From: Parabacteroides sp. FAFU027
GTDB lineage: Bacteria; Bacteroidota; Bacteroidia; Bacteroidales; UBA7332
Direction of reading: 5' to 3'
DNA: 64,000 bases
Assembly: GCF_022808675.1 (NCBI RefSeq)
Contig: NZ_JAKZKV010000008.1
Coordinates: 190,711-254,710, forward strand
Notes under the pieces: generated by a model
What the model was told of the DNA's origin: nothing
The model's input: the letters and a program-made list of their open reading frames with translations, nothing else
Databases searched by the model: none
Program-made: the position numbers and the translations under genes
Shown: positions 36,571 through 46,081 of the stretch, piece by piece
Layout of the letters: the number at the start of each line of letters is the position of its first letter
How positions within the stretch are numbered: the first letter of the stretch is position 1

Positions 36571-36866
36571 TGCACGTAAATATTTACAATGCTTCAAAAT
36601 GCACAACTAAGAATTAAGCATCAGTAGTACCATGTAACATACAACCCCTTCACCACTGACTCTATAGCAGGTGATGAAATCTAAAACACAGATCTCATAT
36701 CATGCTATAAGAAAACTGAGTCTTGAAAACACGCCTTAATAAAGATGTCTAATATCGATAAAAGCACAGCCTTTCAAAGACTCAAATAAAAACAGAGGCT
36801 ATTATATCAAAAACCCAATAAGTAAACCAAATCAACAAACAATTTATTAAAATTCAAACTTAACCT

Positions 36867-38354
36867 ATGAAGATGAGAAGCAAATTCAGAACATTATTAA
36901 GTCTGGTTTGTATCGCAGTCGCCTTATCTATTACATCGTGTATAGATGGATTCAAGGATAACTTGACATGGGCTCCAAGTGTGCAAAATGCGCAATTAGA
37001 GTCTCCGGCGGCGGATCAAATCACAGTAACTCCCAGTGCTGACGGTTCTAAACTAACATTTAAATGGCCGGTAGTATATGGAGCCGGAGGATATCAGTTT
37101 TCTCTTTACATTGTTGACGATCCTACCAAACCGGTATTAGTCGGCACTGAAAATGAAGTGGTAGATGGAACTAGCGTTGAGCGCCCAATGCAGGAAGATA
37201 CACGTTATAAAGTTGTTATTAAAACTTTGGGAAATGCTAAGTACAACAACACGGAGGCAACCACTGCAACTGAAAAGCTGTACGATAACCTGTTAGCTAT
37301 TACAGCTACGATTCCAAGCGGAACCAATTTAACAGATTATTTTACTGCAAATCCTATCCCTGCCAGTACAACAGAATTGTGTTATCAACTTGAACCCAAT
37401 GGAAATTACACTATGAGCGGTGATATTGCGATCGGATCACAGGTAACTATCCGTGGGGATAAAGTCAATCATGCAAAAATTGCTATGACCAATGGTTCAT
37501 TCGTCAATAATGGAGTTGGATTCAAAATGAAATTTATGGATATTGACTATTCCGGTTTTGCTGGAGCCAACACCAGTTCAATAATTCTGATGAGTGCAAC
37601 ACCAAATCCTGCAATCACATTGACTTCTACAGGATACACAGTAGTTCCAACTACTGCTCCTATCGCAATCCAGTCTTGCAAGATTACAGGTCTGAAATAT
37701 TACCTTTTCTACGACAATAGCAAGAAATATGGCATAGGCTCATTCCTTATCAAAGATTGCATTATCGGACAAAACACCAATTCCTTCGGTTTTGCAACAA
37801 TTCGTTTCGGAGCTGGTATGGTAAAGGATATGACGATAACCAACAGTACTTTCTACAACGAAGTAGTTGCTAATAGCAGCAATCGCATTTGCCAGATATC
37901 ATCAGGAAATGCTGGTAGCGTAAAACCATTGACTGAAACCTGGGCAAATGGAAGTGTTACTATAACCCACTCTACATTCTACCACTGTTCTGAAGGAGCC
38001 CAATCCTTTAACTCAAATGGAGCTATGGGGCAAGTTGGTGATAAAATCACCATACAGAAATGTGTTATAGTCAACTCAGCAGAGAATGCTGCCACTTCGG
38101 GTAGTAACGGCTTTGTAAGACGTTTTCGTAGGGGAAATACCAACGCAACTTTTACAGGAGGTGGAAACTCCTATTGGTACAATGGTGCTTTCCCAATAGG
38201 AGAAGTGCAGGGTACTACAAGTTGTGATACCAGTGGTGATTATATTGATTCCGATCCTCAATTGACTTATCAGGGTAACGGAGTGTTTAAAATGGAGGGA
38301 GCTACTCAGATTGCAAAAGGCTCCGGAGACCCACGTTGGTTACCTTCTAATTAA
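36867..38354 (+). CDS. surface lipoprotein with DUF4957/DUF5123-type beta-helix
   Basis: The 495-residue product is a lipoprotein: the signal peptide ends LSITS-C25, with acidic and polar residues after the Cys as in surface-exposed lipoproteins. A fibronectin-like domain (about 40-135, SKLTFKWPVVYGAGGYQFSLY) is followed by a beta-helix built from coils such as IAIQSCKITGLKYYLFYD, VTITHSTFYHCSEG and ITIQKCVIVNSAENA. It ends DPRWLPSN, as many DUF5123 proteins do. Such proteins accompany SusCD pairs in pectin loci and probably bind or present pectin at the surface. I see no catalytic residues. The gene leads the operon, 35 bp before SusC. Confidence 0.78.
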   Translation: MKMRSKFRTLLSLVCIAVALSITSCIDGFKDNLTWAPSVQNAQLESPAADQITVTPSADGSKLTFKWPVVYGAGGYQFSLYIVDDPTKPVLVGTENEVVDGTSVERPMQEDTRYKVVIKTLGNAKYNNTEATTATEKLYDNLLAITATIPSGTNLTDYFTANPIPASTTELCYQLEPNGNYTMSGDIAIGSQVTIRGDKVNHAKIAMTNGSFVNNGVGFKMKFMDIDYSGFAGANTSSIILMSATPNPAITLTSTGYTVVPTTAPIAIQSCKITGLKYYLFYDNSKKYGIGSFLIKDCIIGQNTNSFGFATIRFGAGMVKDMTITNSTFYNEVVANSSNRICQISSGNAGSVKPLTETWANGSVTITHSTFYHCSEGAQSFNSNGAMGQVGDKITIQKCVIVNSAENAATSGSNGFVRRFRRGNTNATFTGGGNSYWYNGAFPIGEVQGTTSCDTSGDYIDSDPQLTYQGNGVFKMEGATQIAKGSGDPRWLPSN

Positions 38355-38389
38355 TACATAAAGAATATAAACAATAAAAAAATAGCAAG

Positions 38390-41300
38390 ATGAAGAAATA
38401 TATAATTCTTGGTCTGATACTTACCCTCATCCAGGCATTTGCATTGCCGGCTCAGGCTCAGCAAGTCTCTGCGATTAATGGAATCGTGGTGGGTGAAGAT
38501 CAAAAACCCATTATCGGAGCTACCGTTAGGGTAAGTGGTACTACCACAGGAACGGTTACAGATATTGACGGAAAATTTACTCTTAAGGTTCCGGCTAATA
38601 GCAAACTGACTGTAACTTATGTGGGATATTTAACTCAGACAGTCTCAGCCTTAAAAAATACGCGCATTGTCTTGAAGGAAGATCAAATGAAGCTGGACGA
38701 AGTAGTCGTAGTAGGCTATGGTACCCAAAAGAAAGCGCATTTGACGGGTGCGGTTGCTTCGGTAGCCACTTCTGAAATTCGCGACCTTGCGGCTACCAAC
38801 CTTTCATCTACTTTGCAAGGCCAGATCAATGGTGTCAGTGTAAGCGAAAGCGGAAGTCGGCCTGGTGCTCCAACATCACTTGTAATCCGGAACGGTAATT
38901 TAAGTGTAGCTGCCCCCTCCTCCAGTACCGGTCTCCTGGTTCCATTGTACGTCATTGATGGCTTTATATATGATCCAACAGCAGGCCAGCAGGCATTTGA
39001 CAACCTGGATGTGAATATGGTTGAAAGTATATCGGTACTGAAAGATGCTGCTGCAGCCATTTATGGTGCCCGTTCTGCGCAAGGAGTTGTTTTGGTGAAG
39101 ACTAAAAAAGGAGAAGTAGGTAAACCAAAAATCTCTTACAGCGGACAATTTGGTTATGCTGACGAAGTTTATCGTTCCAAAATGCTGGATTCTTATAATT
39201 TTGGTTTGATATGGAATGGTATACGCGCTGCTGACCCGACAAGTCCTTATGATAAGAAAAATGATTTATTCCAGGCAGACGAATTGAATGCAATGAAATC
39301 GCTTAACTATGATTTGGTTGATAAATACTGGAGTTCTGCGATGTCACAAAAGCATAGTATCAATGTAAGTGGAGGTACAGATAATGCTACTTATTTTGGA
39401 GGTATATCGTATGTTACACAAGATGGAAACTTGGGTAGAATTGATTACAACCGCTGGAATTACAATGTCGGAGTAGAAGCTAAAATCAATAAGTGGACAA
39501 AATCTTCTTTGCGAGTATCAGGAGACTATGGCAGTACAACAAAAGCAAACGTTAAAGTTGGGGGGTCTAATGCAGATAAAGACTATGCTACATTATTGAC
39601 ACGTCCCCGTTACATTCCTGAATATGTAAATGGCCTGCCAATTGCTGCTTATGGTGTTACAAACGGTGCCATTGAACAAACGCAGGAATACAACTACAAT
39701 GTTGTCGAAAATATCGGCAATTTCGTTACCAACAAGCCTCATAACAACGTCATTAATGCTTCGTTGGATTATGATTTTGGATGGAGCAATATATTGAAAG
39801 GATTGAAATTGCAAGCTACATATTCTAAGAATATCAGCACAACAGAAGACAACGAATTTGGTTCTGATTATTCGCTCTATAAATTTGCTGACGGGGCTCG
39901 CGGTGGTAGTGGTTCTCACCTGTACACAGATACAGAAGAGCATGCTATGAATTTAACCGGCATGACAACTATACCTGTTTCAAATGGAAACTATCTGAGA
40001 AGAAACATGAGTCGTAGCGATAATTATCAATTGAACTTTATTGTCAACTATTCACGTACATTCGGCAAACATGACGTAAGCGGATTGTTTACCATTGAAA
40101 AAGCCGAAAATGAATCAGAATATGTGTGGGGTAATGTTACAGGACCATATTCATTTACCAATTATCAGTCGAATGGAGCAGGTGGAAATCAAACAACATC
40201 TTTCTCCCGTTCTGAAGGTGGAGTATTATCGTACATTGGCCGCTTCAATTACTCGTATGCCAATAAATATCTGGCAGAATTTTTAATTCGTTCGGATGCA
40301 AGTACCAAGTTTGCTCCGGAAAATTATTGGGGAGTGTTCCCTTCCTTGTCTGCCGGCTGGATTATTTCTGAAGAACCATTTTTCAAGAAAAATGTGACGT
40401 TCGTAGATTATATGAAAATTCGAGGGTCATTCGGTCTATTGGGACGTGACAATATCGGAGCCTGGCAATGGGCGCAATTCTACGGATCTGAAACTGTTAA
40501 GGGACCTATTTTCGGAACAGACCCTAATGCGTATGCCGGACCACACTTTCAATTACCCTCTGCAGTACCCAATCGCAATTCACAATGGGATCAGTGTTAC
40601 AAGAAAAACTTGGGACTGGATCTGGCTTTCCTGAACAATCGTTTAACAGTCAATTTGGATGGTTATTCTGATCTTACAAAGAATGTATTTATGGCTATTA
40701 CCAACACTGCGGGTTTCCCAAGTACAGTTGGAGCTATAGCTTCGCCTTCAAATTACGGTACTATTGAAAATTATGGAATTGAAATTTCGTTAGGCTGGAG
40801 AGATAAGATCGGAAAAGATTTCAAATATTACGTTAAGCTGAATACCGGTTATACAGATAATAAGATTATTAAGGCCCCTTGGGTTAGTGAGGCGACTCGC
40901 ACATTTACCGATTTAATGCCAAATCAACGTGCTGACCGCGGAGTGTGGGGGTATCAGTCAATTGGCATGTTCCGGAGCTATCAGGAGATTGCAGAGTATT
41001 TTGCGGCCAATAAAATTGTCACCTACATGGGAAAAACTCAGGCTGATGTTCATCCGGGTATGATGATTTACAATAATGTCAGAGGCTCACAGAAAGCTGA
41101 CGGTACATATTACGCGGCAAATGACCCGAATGATCCTGCCGGAAACGTAATTGATGAAAAAGATGTAGTACAGATATCAAAATTCTCTTCTAATCCTTTT
41201 GGCTTTACAATAAATATGGGGGGTGAATGGAAGAAGCTGTCATTCAGCGCTCAATTAGGTGCCAGCTGGGGAAGCTATGGATTGATGCCGACACAGGCAA

Positions 41301-41731
41301 TTAGTACTTCAAGTATTATTTCGACCGCATCTGGCTATAATGTAATGCAATATACCAATTTACCTTCATTCTGGGCTGGCAATATGTATGTTTATAAGGA
41401 TGTACTCGATAACCAGGGTAGAGTGGTTTCTCCACAGAACCTCGATGCAAGATATCCAAACTTACGTTTCTCGGATGTTAATAGTGTTGCTTCTACTTTC
41501 TGGAAAATCAGTAATACCGATGTTACCCTGCGTAACATTACTCTAGCGTATTCACTGCCGAAAACATGGTTAAACAAAGTGGGTGTTGAAAGCTGTCGAT
41601 TAAATGTGACCGGTCAGAATATGATCAGTTTCTATAACCCTTATCCGGATCATTTTATGAGTCCGATGTCAAGTTATAGCAAGTATCCTACATTACGGAA
41701 AATTACTCTGGGTATCAATGTTACACTCTAA
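38390..41731 (+). CDS. SusC-type TonB-dependent transporter
   Basis: The 1113-residue outer-membrane protein opens with a signal peptide (to about 23) and a carboxypeptidase-regulatory-like domain (AINGIVVGEDQKPIIGATVR, DGKFTLKV). The TonB-box region DEVVVVGYGTQKK comes next. The plug domain has LQGQINGVSVSESGSRPG, YVIDGFIYD and SISVLKDAAAAIYGARSAQGVVLVKTKKG, split over its length. The rest is a 22-strand barrel that ends with an aromatic-rich strand (LRKITLGINVTL). With the SusD protein 12 bp downstream it would take up pectin oligosaccharides, driven by TonB. Length and domain order are normal. Confidence 0.95.
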   Translation: MKKYIILGLILTLIQAFALPAQAQQVSAINGIVVGEDQKPIIGATVRVSGTTTGTVTDIDGKFTLKVPANSKLTVTYVGYLTQTVSALKNTRIVLKEDQMKLDEVVVVGYGTQKKAHLTGAVASVATSEIRDLAATNLSSTLQGQINGVSVSESGSRPGAPTSLVIRNGNLSVAAPSSSTGLLVPLYVIDGFIYDPTAGQQAFDNLDVNMVESISVLKDAAAAIYGARSAQGVVLVKTKKGEVGKPKISYSGQFGYADEVYRSKMLDSYNFGLIWNGIRAADPTSPYDKKNDLFQADELNAMKSLNYDLVDKYWSSAMSQKHSINVSGGTDNATYFGGISYVTQDGNLGRIDYNRWNYNVGVEAKINKWTKSSLRVSGDYGSTTKANVKVGGSNADKDYATLLTRPRYIPEYVNGLPIAAYGVTNGAIEQTQEYNYNVVENIGNFVTNKPHNNVINASLDYDFGWSNILKGLKLQATYSKNISTTEDNEFGSDYSLYKFADGARGGSGSHLYTDTEEHAMNLTGMTTIPVSNGNYLRRNMSRSDNYQLNFIVNYSRTFGKHDVSGLFTIEKAENESEYVWGNVTGPYSFTNYQSNGAGGNQTTSFSRSEGGVLSYIGRFNYSYANKYLAEFLIRSDASTKFAPENYWGVFPSLSAGWIISEEPFFKKNVTFVDYMKIRGSFGLLGRDNIGAWQWAQFYGSETVKGPIFGTDPNAYAGPHFQLPSAVPNRNSQWDQCYKKNLGLDLAFLNNRLTVNLDGYSDLTKNVFMAITNTAGFPSTVGAIASPSNYGTIENYGIEISLGWRDKIGKDFKYYVKLNTGYTDNKIIKAPWVSEATRTFTDLMPNQRADRGVWGYQSIGMFRSYQEIAEYFAANKIVTYMGKTQADVHPGMMIYNNVRGSQKADGTYYAANDPNDPAGNVIDEKDVVQISKFSSNPFGFTINMGGEWKKLSFSAQLGASWGSYGLMPTQAISTSSIISTASGYNVMQYTNLPSFWAGNMYVYKDVLDNQGRVVSPQNLDARYPNLRFSDVNSVASTFWKISNTDVTLRNITLAYSLPKTWLNKVGVESCRLNVTGQNMISFYNPYPDHFMSPMSSYSKYPTLRKITLGINVTL

Positions 41732-41743
41732 AAAGACAAAATA

Positions 41744-43891
41744 ATGACAAAGCTATATAAATCGATTTTTCACGTCGCTTGCTTATTAAGCATTTTCCTT
41801 TGGATGGGATGTAGCGACGACTTCTTGAAGGATAAGAAGAACTATTCCAATCTTACTCCTGATATTTACAATGATTATGCAGGGGCATCATTGAGAGTTC
41901 AGGATATATATCTGAGATTACTCCCTGATGTCAATAATGGTTTATCATACAGAAGTACCAGCTCGGGTAAAGCGGATATTCAATCTCAGTCAACCGAAGA
42001 ATTTAGCGGACTTTCAAATTTTGTAAGTCCTGATGTTATCTTAAGTACATCAAGCGGACTGAACGATTGGTTCCACGTTAATAAAGCTACCAATGCCGGC
42101 CCCTGGGGGGAAATCCGTAATTGTAACGATGTATTAGAGGGTGTTTCAGGTAGTACATTGACTGACACTCAGAAAAAAACATTACTTGGTCAGGTATATT
42201 TCTTCCGTGCTTGGCAATATTATTTGTTGGTAAAGACCTATGGTGGTGTACCTATTGTTGACCATGTACAGGTAACTGATGTGAGTCAGGCTCAAGCTCT
42301 GGAAGTGCCGCGTTCAACCACCAAACAATGTATCGATTTCATTTGTCAGGGTTTGGATACAGCCGCAAGCATGTTGCCAGCACGCTGGGACGATGCAAAT
42401 TTTGGTCGCGTTACCAAAGGAGCAGCCTTAGCCCTTGCAGGTCGCGCCAGATTGCTTTATGCTAGTCCATTATTTAATCGTGCCGACAATGCCGATCGTT
42501 GGCAAGCTGCCTACGATGCAAACAAAAAAGCAATTGACGCGCTGACTGCAGGAGGATTTGGTCTGGCCTATAAAGACGCTCCGGGAATTAACGGCGCCGG
42601 TTGGGCAAAAATATTTTCTGATTTTAACAGCAATGAAGCTGTATTTGTAACGCTTTATAATAAAGTTCATGATGACAATGCAGCCAATGAAATCTATAGG
42701 AATAATCACTGGGAACAGACTATACGCCCAGCCAATACTAATAAGAATGGTGGCGGAATGAGTCCCACATCGATGATGGTGGATTTATTTCCAATGGCCG
42801 ATGGTAAAAAACCGACAGAAGTAGGAACTTACAACCCATTGACGTTTTTTGCGAATCGTGACCCTCGTTTCTATAGAACTTTCGGATTTCCGGGTGTATC
42901 CTGGAGGTTTGATGCAGCCAGCGATCCTACTTCATTAGGAGTTGATTATCCATACTCCGGAGCTAACTACATGTTGTGGAACTACTCCTGGTATGCGAAC
43001 TCTACCAAACAAGCCGACATAACTCAGAGTGGTTACGGTGCAGATGGTCTAGGCCTGAATTATAAAGGTGTTTATATTCGTAAACGTTCAGACGATTTCG
43101 ACATGACCACACCAATCCCTACTTTGCTATACAGATGGAGCCTAGAAAACAAACAAGGTCCGTTTGGTGAAGGAGCAATGCCGTGGATGGAAATCCGCTA
43201 TGCTGAGGTATTACTCAACTTTGCTGAAGCTGCCTGTGGAGCCGGACATCCAGACGAGGCTATTCAGGCATTAAAAGACATCCGTAAACGCGCCAGCCTT
43301 CCCGCTGGTACTGATGGACTATATGGTTTGAGCTCAGACTTGGCTTCTGATAGAGGAAAATTATTTGGAGCAATCCTATATGAACGTCAAATAGAATTGG
43401 CATATGAAGGTAAACGCTTTGATGATATGCGTCGTTGGTTACTATGGGATGGCGGAGCCGCTTTCAATCAAATAGCAGGTGTGCCAACATCCTGGACATT
43501 GACAGGATTTGGAGGTAATACATGTACCTATTTGGGCGTAGAGCCTTTGAACGGTAAGCGAAGAGACAATATTGAAATTACTGCTAAAGCTACAGCAGAA
43601 GAGGCACAAGGAAAAGATCCTATTAAAACCAACCGTCCGGCGGCCATGGATTTGAAGACTGATCTAAGCACTCAAACGAATGCTTTGGTAACCTTTTATA
43701 CTACTTATCTGATGCGTAAAACGCGTCAGGGAGATGAAGCTGGAAAGGTTGTTTCCTTCAAACCTCAGTATTACTTCATTGGTCTGACAAGTGGTGCACA
43801 AACGAACAACGTCACTTTGTTGCAAACCATTGGATGGGCAGATGTACTGCATGGCAATATTAATGGTACTTTTGACCCATTAGCTGAATAA
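41744..43891 (+). CDS. SusD-type surface glycan-binding lipoprotein
   Basis: The signal peptide ends FLWMG-C23, followed by SDDFLKDK, the standard opening of RagB/SusD lipoproteins. The tetratricopeptide-like core is visible (ALALAGRARLLYASPLFN, WMEIRYAEVLLNFAEAACG, IQALKDIRKRASLPAG, YERQIELAYEGKRFDDMRRW). At 715 residues it is long for the family, with insertions in the middle and before the end. It caps the SusC barrel and presents bound glycan. The 12-bp spacing shows that the two are co-transcribed; a strong terminator follows. Confidence 0.94.
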   Translation: MTKLYKSIFHVACLLSIFLWMGCSDDFLKDKKNYSNLTPDIYNDYAGASLRVQDIYLRLLPDVNNGLSYRSTSSGKADIQSQSTEEFSGLSNFVSPDVILSTSSGLNDWFHVNKATNAGPWGEIRNCNDVLEGVSGSTLTDTQKKTLLGQVYFFRAWQYYLLVKTYGGVPIVDHVQVTDVSQAQALEVPRSTTKQCIDFICQGLDTAASMLPARWDDANFGRVTKGAALALAGRARLLYASPLFNRADNADRWQAAYDANKKAIDALTAGGFGLAYKDAPGINGAGWAKIFSDFNSNEAVFVTLYNKVHDDNAANEIYRNNHWEQTIRPANTNKNGGGMSPTSMMVDLFPMADGKKPTEVGTYNPLTFFANRDPRFYRTFGFPGVSWRFDAASDPTSLGVDYPYSGANYMLWNYSWYANSTKQADITQSGYGADGLGLNYKGVYIRKRSDDFDMTTPIPTLLYRWSLENKQGPFGEGAMPWMEIRYAEVLLNFAEAACGAGHPDEAIQALKDIRKRASLPAGTDGLYGLSSDLASDRGKLFGAILYERQIELAYEGKRFDDMRRWLLWDGGAAFNQIAGVPTSWTLTGFGGNTCTYLGVEPLNGKRRDNIEITAKATAEEAQGKDPIKTNRPAAMDLKTDLSTQTNALVTFYTTYLMRKTRQGDEAGKVVSFKPQYYFIGLTSGAQTNNVTLLQTIGWADVLHGNINGTFDPLAE

Positions 43892-43915
43892 TAAATTTTA
43901 TTCTGAATAACATTA

Positions 43916-43951
43916 CAACCGGACAGATTTATTTGTCCGGTTGTTTTTTTT
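43916..43951 (+). terminator. terminator of the SusC/SusD operon
   Basis: A 10-bp perfect stem (CAACCGGACA at 43916-43925 with its complement at 43934-43943) is followed by eight T. Confidence 0.93.
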
Positions 43952-43969
43952 GAAGCAAATAAGATATCT

Positions 43970-44286
43970 CTCTTATATTGTCAGACACCCTGACAATAAA
44001 ACGAAAAATGGATGCTCTTTCAAGAACAGAAAGAGTATCCATTTTTTGTTGATTATAACGGCCCAGAAAAGCCCACACAAGTTGTATCGCAATGGTAATG
44101 AAACGATTACCACAACCCAAAACAAAGAAGAATGCGCCAAATTAGCTCGAAGACAACGCTCGAAAGTCTCGCTTATAGAGAGGCTTTCGATAAAAACATT
44201 GGACGGTTGGTTAAGCAGCGTTTTGTCCCATTTGAAGGAAACTAAGCGCATCAACATTTCAAAGAACCAGACCATTGAGAGAAAAC
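43970..44286. other. gene-free stretch with several hairpins
   Basis: Between the SusD terminator and the pectate lyase gene the DNA holds a TTGTCAG...CTGACAA palindrome (about 43978-43996). It also holds a long hairpin with 16-base arms starting AAAATGGATGCTCTTT (44005-44020 with 44030-44045) and a T-run. Two overlapping minus-strand frames (43929-44120 and 43973-44275) share hydrophobic segments. They show no family I know and run through the hairpins, so I do not call a gene. It could be a remnant of an inserted element. Confidence 0.4.
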
Positions 44287-44334
44287 AAGAATAGCCAAAT
44301 GAAATCCTTTTACAGACTTCATTTGGCTATTCTT
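44287..44334 (-). terminator. terminator of the pectate lyase gene
   Basis: A 17-bp perfect stem (AAGAATAGCCAAATGAA at 44287-44303 with its complement at 44318-44334) and T-rich DNA on the minus strand. Confidence 0.85.
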
Positions 44335-44379
44335 ACTATTGGGATAAATGATCAGTTTACAGAGAAATAATCTGCGTCA

Positions 44380-45954
44380 TCAAAACTCAGCAACATTATT
44401 TTTGTTTGACTTATTATTCAGACGAATGGTTTTATACCCTTTTCCTACTACCTGATAAGGAGCATCAGCAAGAGAATTGAGGTACTTTTCTAAATTGGTA
44501 TATCCGTCTTTTCCCTTCTTGCTGCCATCTTTCGGGTCATTAGGATTTAACCTGTTTTGCTTTTCCCAAACATCGGGAATTCCATCGCGATCACTGTCCC
44601 TTAGTGCTTTGGAGGGATCATCTACCGAGGTATAATTGGCATCCCACGCATTCCAGGCAGCAGGTGCATTCTTAGGGCGAAGGTTATTTTGCGAGTCTAT
44701 CAATCCACAAGCCGTTCCCAGCACCGGGGTCTTTACTCCATTATGCTCGTATGTAGAACGAACAATTGGCAACGTACCTTTCACCTCGCCGATCACGCGG
44801 GTATCGATCTTATCGCGACGCGGCTTGGTAGCGCCTGCATAGGCCAATACCGACTGGAAAGCCTTGCCCGCAGTCTCTGTACCCACTTCGTTTGAGTCAA
44901 ATTCAGTTGTCGATTGGATATTGGCAACAGAACCCACTTTCGATATTTCAACCCCTTTCCAGTTATCAGCCGTCAGGTCACGATTTCCATCCATCACATT
45001 GCCCTTAAGAAACCATTTTCCATAACCGCACAGTTTACGGCCTTTTCTATTTAAATATGGTTCAATAAAATATAATGAATCAGCTGTAGCCGGACCAGGC
45101 TTGAAATAGTTATTCACAATATTGGTATGGGTGAATCCTTTACATTCGTCGCTCTGAGATTCCCATTCACCACCATAAAATGCTCCTTGCACGCCCCAGT
45201 TGTAGTTCACGTTGTTGCGATAATCCACCAATGCTTCGATGTCATTCTTGTTCGAACCGTTGATTCGGGGCATACGGCTATGGTGGTGAGCCAACAGGTT
45301 GTGGTGGTACGAAGCGTATTGTCCACCCCATTGTGCGGCATATCCACGAGCTCCTTTTTTATGAATGGAGCTGTAGAGCGATTCGCTGATTATGCACCAT
45401 TGCACTGAAAGAAACTTACTGCTTGAGAAGTGTGTGGTTTCCTCAATCGCCCAGCTCATTGAGCAGTGATCGACAATAAAGTTCTCACTATTCTCAAAAC
45501 GCAATGCCGAAACCTCAGCGTTCTTCTCATCGCCGGGGCGGAAACGCATATAGCGCACGATTACATTCTTGCTTCCCGAAAGATTGATGGTTCCTCCACG
45601 GATACAGATGCCGTCGCCCGGAGCGGTCTGTCCGGCAATGGTCATATTGGGACGGTTGGAACGGATTTCACTGGTGGAGAGACTGATTACACCCGACACC
45701 TTGAAAACAATGGTAATCGGGTCCGTGCCTTCGGTTTTCAACGCGGCACGAAAACTTCCGGGAATGATTTTCCCCTGCGCATCGAGGTCTTTCAGCGTGG
45801 TTACCTCCACTACACGGCCGCCACGACCGCCTGAAGCATATTTCCCGTAACCTTCGGCACCGGGAAAAGCGAGTTGCTGTGCCTTTAGCTCCCCGTTATT
45901 GGAGAAAAAAATGGCAACAAACAGAACGAAATAAGAAAGAATTCCTGGTTTCAT
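44380..45954 (-). CDS. secreted PL1-type pectate lyase
   Basis: The 524-residue exported protein begins its mature part with LAFPGAEGYGKYASGGRGG, the standard opening of Bacteroidota pectate lyases of the PL1 parallel beta-helix fold. Helix coils follow: GVISLSTSEIRSNRPNMTIA, TAPGDGICIRGG, VIVRYMRFRPGD and FIVDHCSMSWAIEE with calcium-site acidic residues. HHNLLAHHHSRMPRI comes next, whose Arg is placed where the catalytic base is expected. The end has a calcium-binding type motif DSDRDGIPDVWEKQNRLNP. It cleaves polygalacturonan by beta-elimination. It is single here, while two related copies lie at 54483-57921. Confidence 0.88.
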   Translation of the reverse strand: MKPGILSYFVLFVAIFFSNNGELKAQQLAFPGAEGYGKYASGGRGGRVVEVTTLKDLDAQGKIIPGSFRAALKTEGTDPITIVFKVSGVISLSTSEIRSNRPNMTIAGQTAPGDGICIRGGTINLSGSKNVIVRYMRFRPGDEKNAEVSALRFENSENFIVDHCSMSWAIEETTHFSSSKFLSVQWCIISESLYSSIHKKGARGYAAQWGGQYASYHHNLLAHHHSRMPRINGSNKNDIEALVDYRNNVNYNWGVQGAFYGGEWESQSDECKGFTHTNIVNNYFKPGPATADSLYFIEPYLNRKGRKLCGYGKWFLKGNVMDGNRDLTADNWKGVEISKVGSVANIQSTTEFDSNEVGTETAGKAFQSVLAYAGATKPRRDKIDTRVIGEVKGTLPIVRSTYEHNGVKTPVLGTACGLIDSQNNLRPKNAPAAWNAWDANYTSVDDPSKALRDSDRDGIPDVWEKQNRLNPNDPKDGSKKGKDGYTNLEKYLNSLADAPYQVVGKGYKTIRLNNKSNKNNVAEF

Positions 45955-46008
45955 AATTGTATGACATTTATGCTCTTTTCAGAATGTAAAAGCTCTATAT
46001 TTAAAACA

Positions 46009-46038
46009 GTTCAGGCCAAAAGTATATTTGGCCTGAAC
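46009..46038 (-). terminator. terminator of the sialidase-fold gene
   Basis: A perfect 12-bp stem (GTTCAGGCCAAA at 46009-46020 with 46027-46038) is followed by a T-rich stretch on the minus strand. Confidence 0.8.
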
Positions 46039-46081
46039 GTAATTTTTATCGATTTTTGCATTAGGTGAAATCCTCATTGGA

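Noticed and set aside
36395-36610. Small plus-strand open frame in the divergent gap
   Set aside because: No recognisable family, no spacing to the operon, and it lies where the promoters must be.
43929-44275. Two overlapping minus-strand frames as real genes
   Set aside because: They run through terminator hairpins, overlap each other in different frames and match no family I know.
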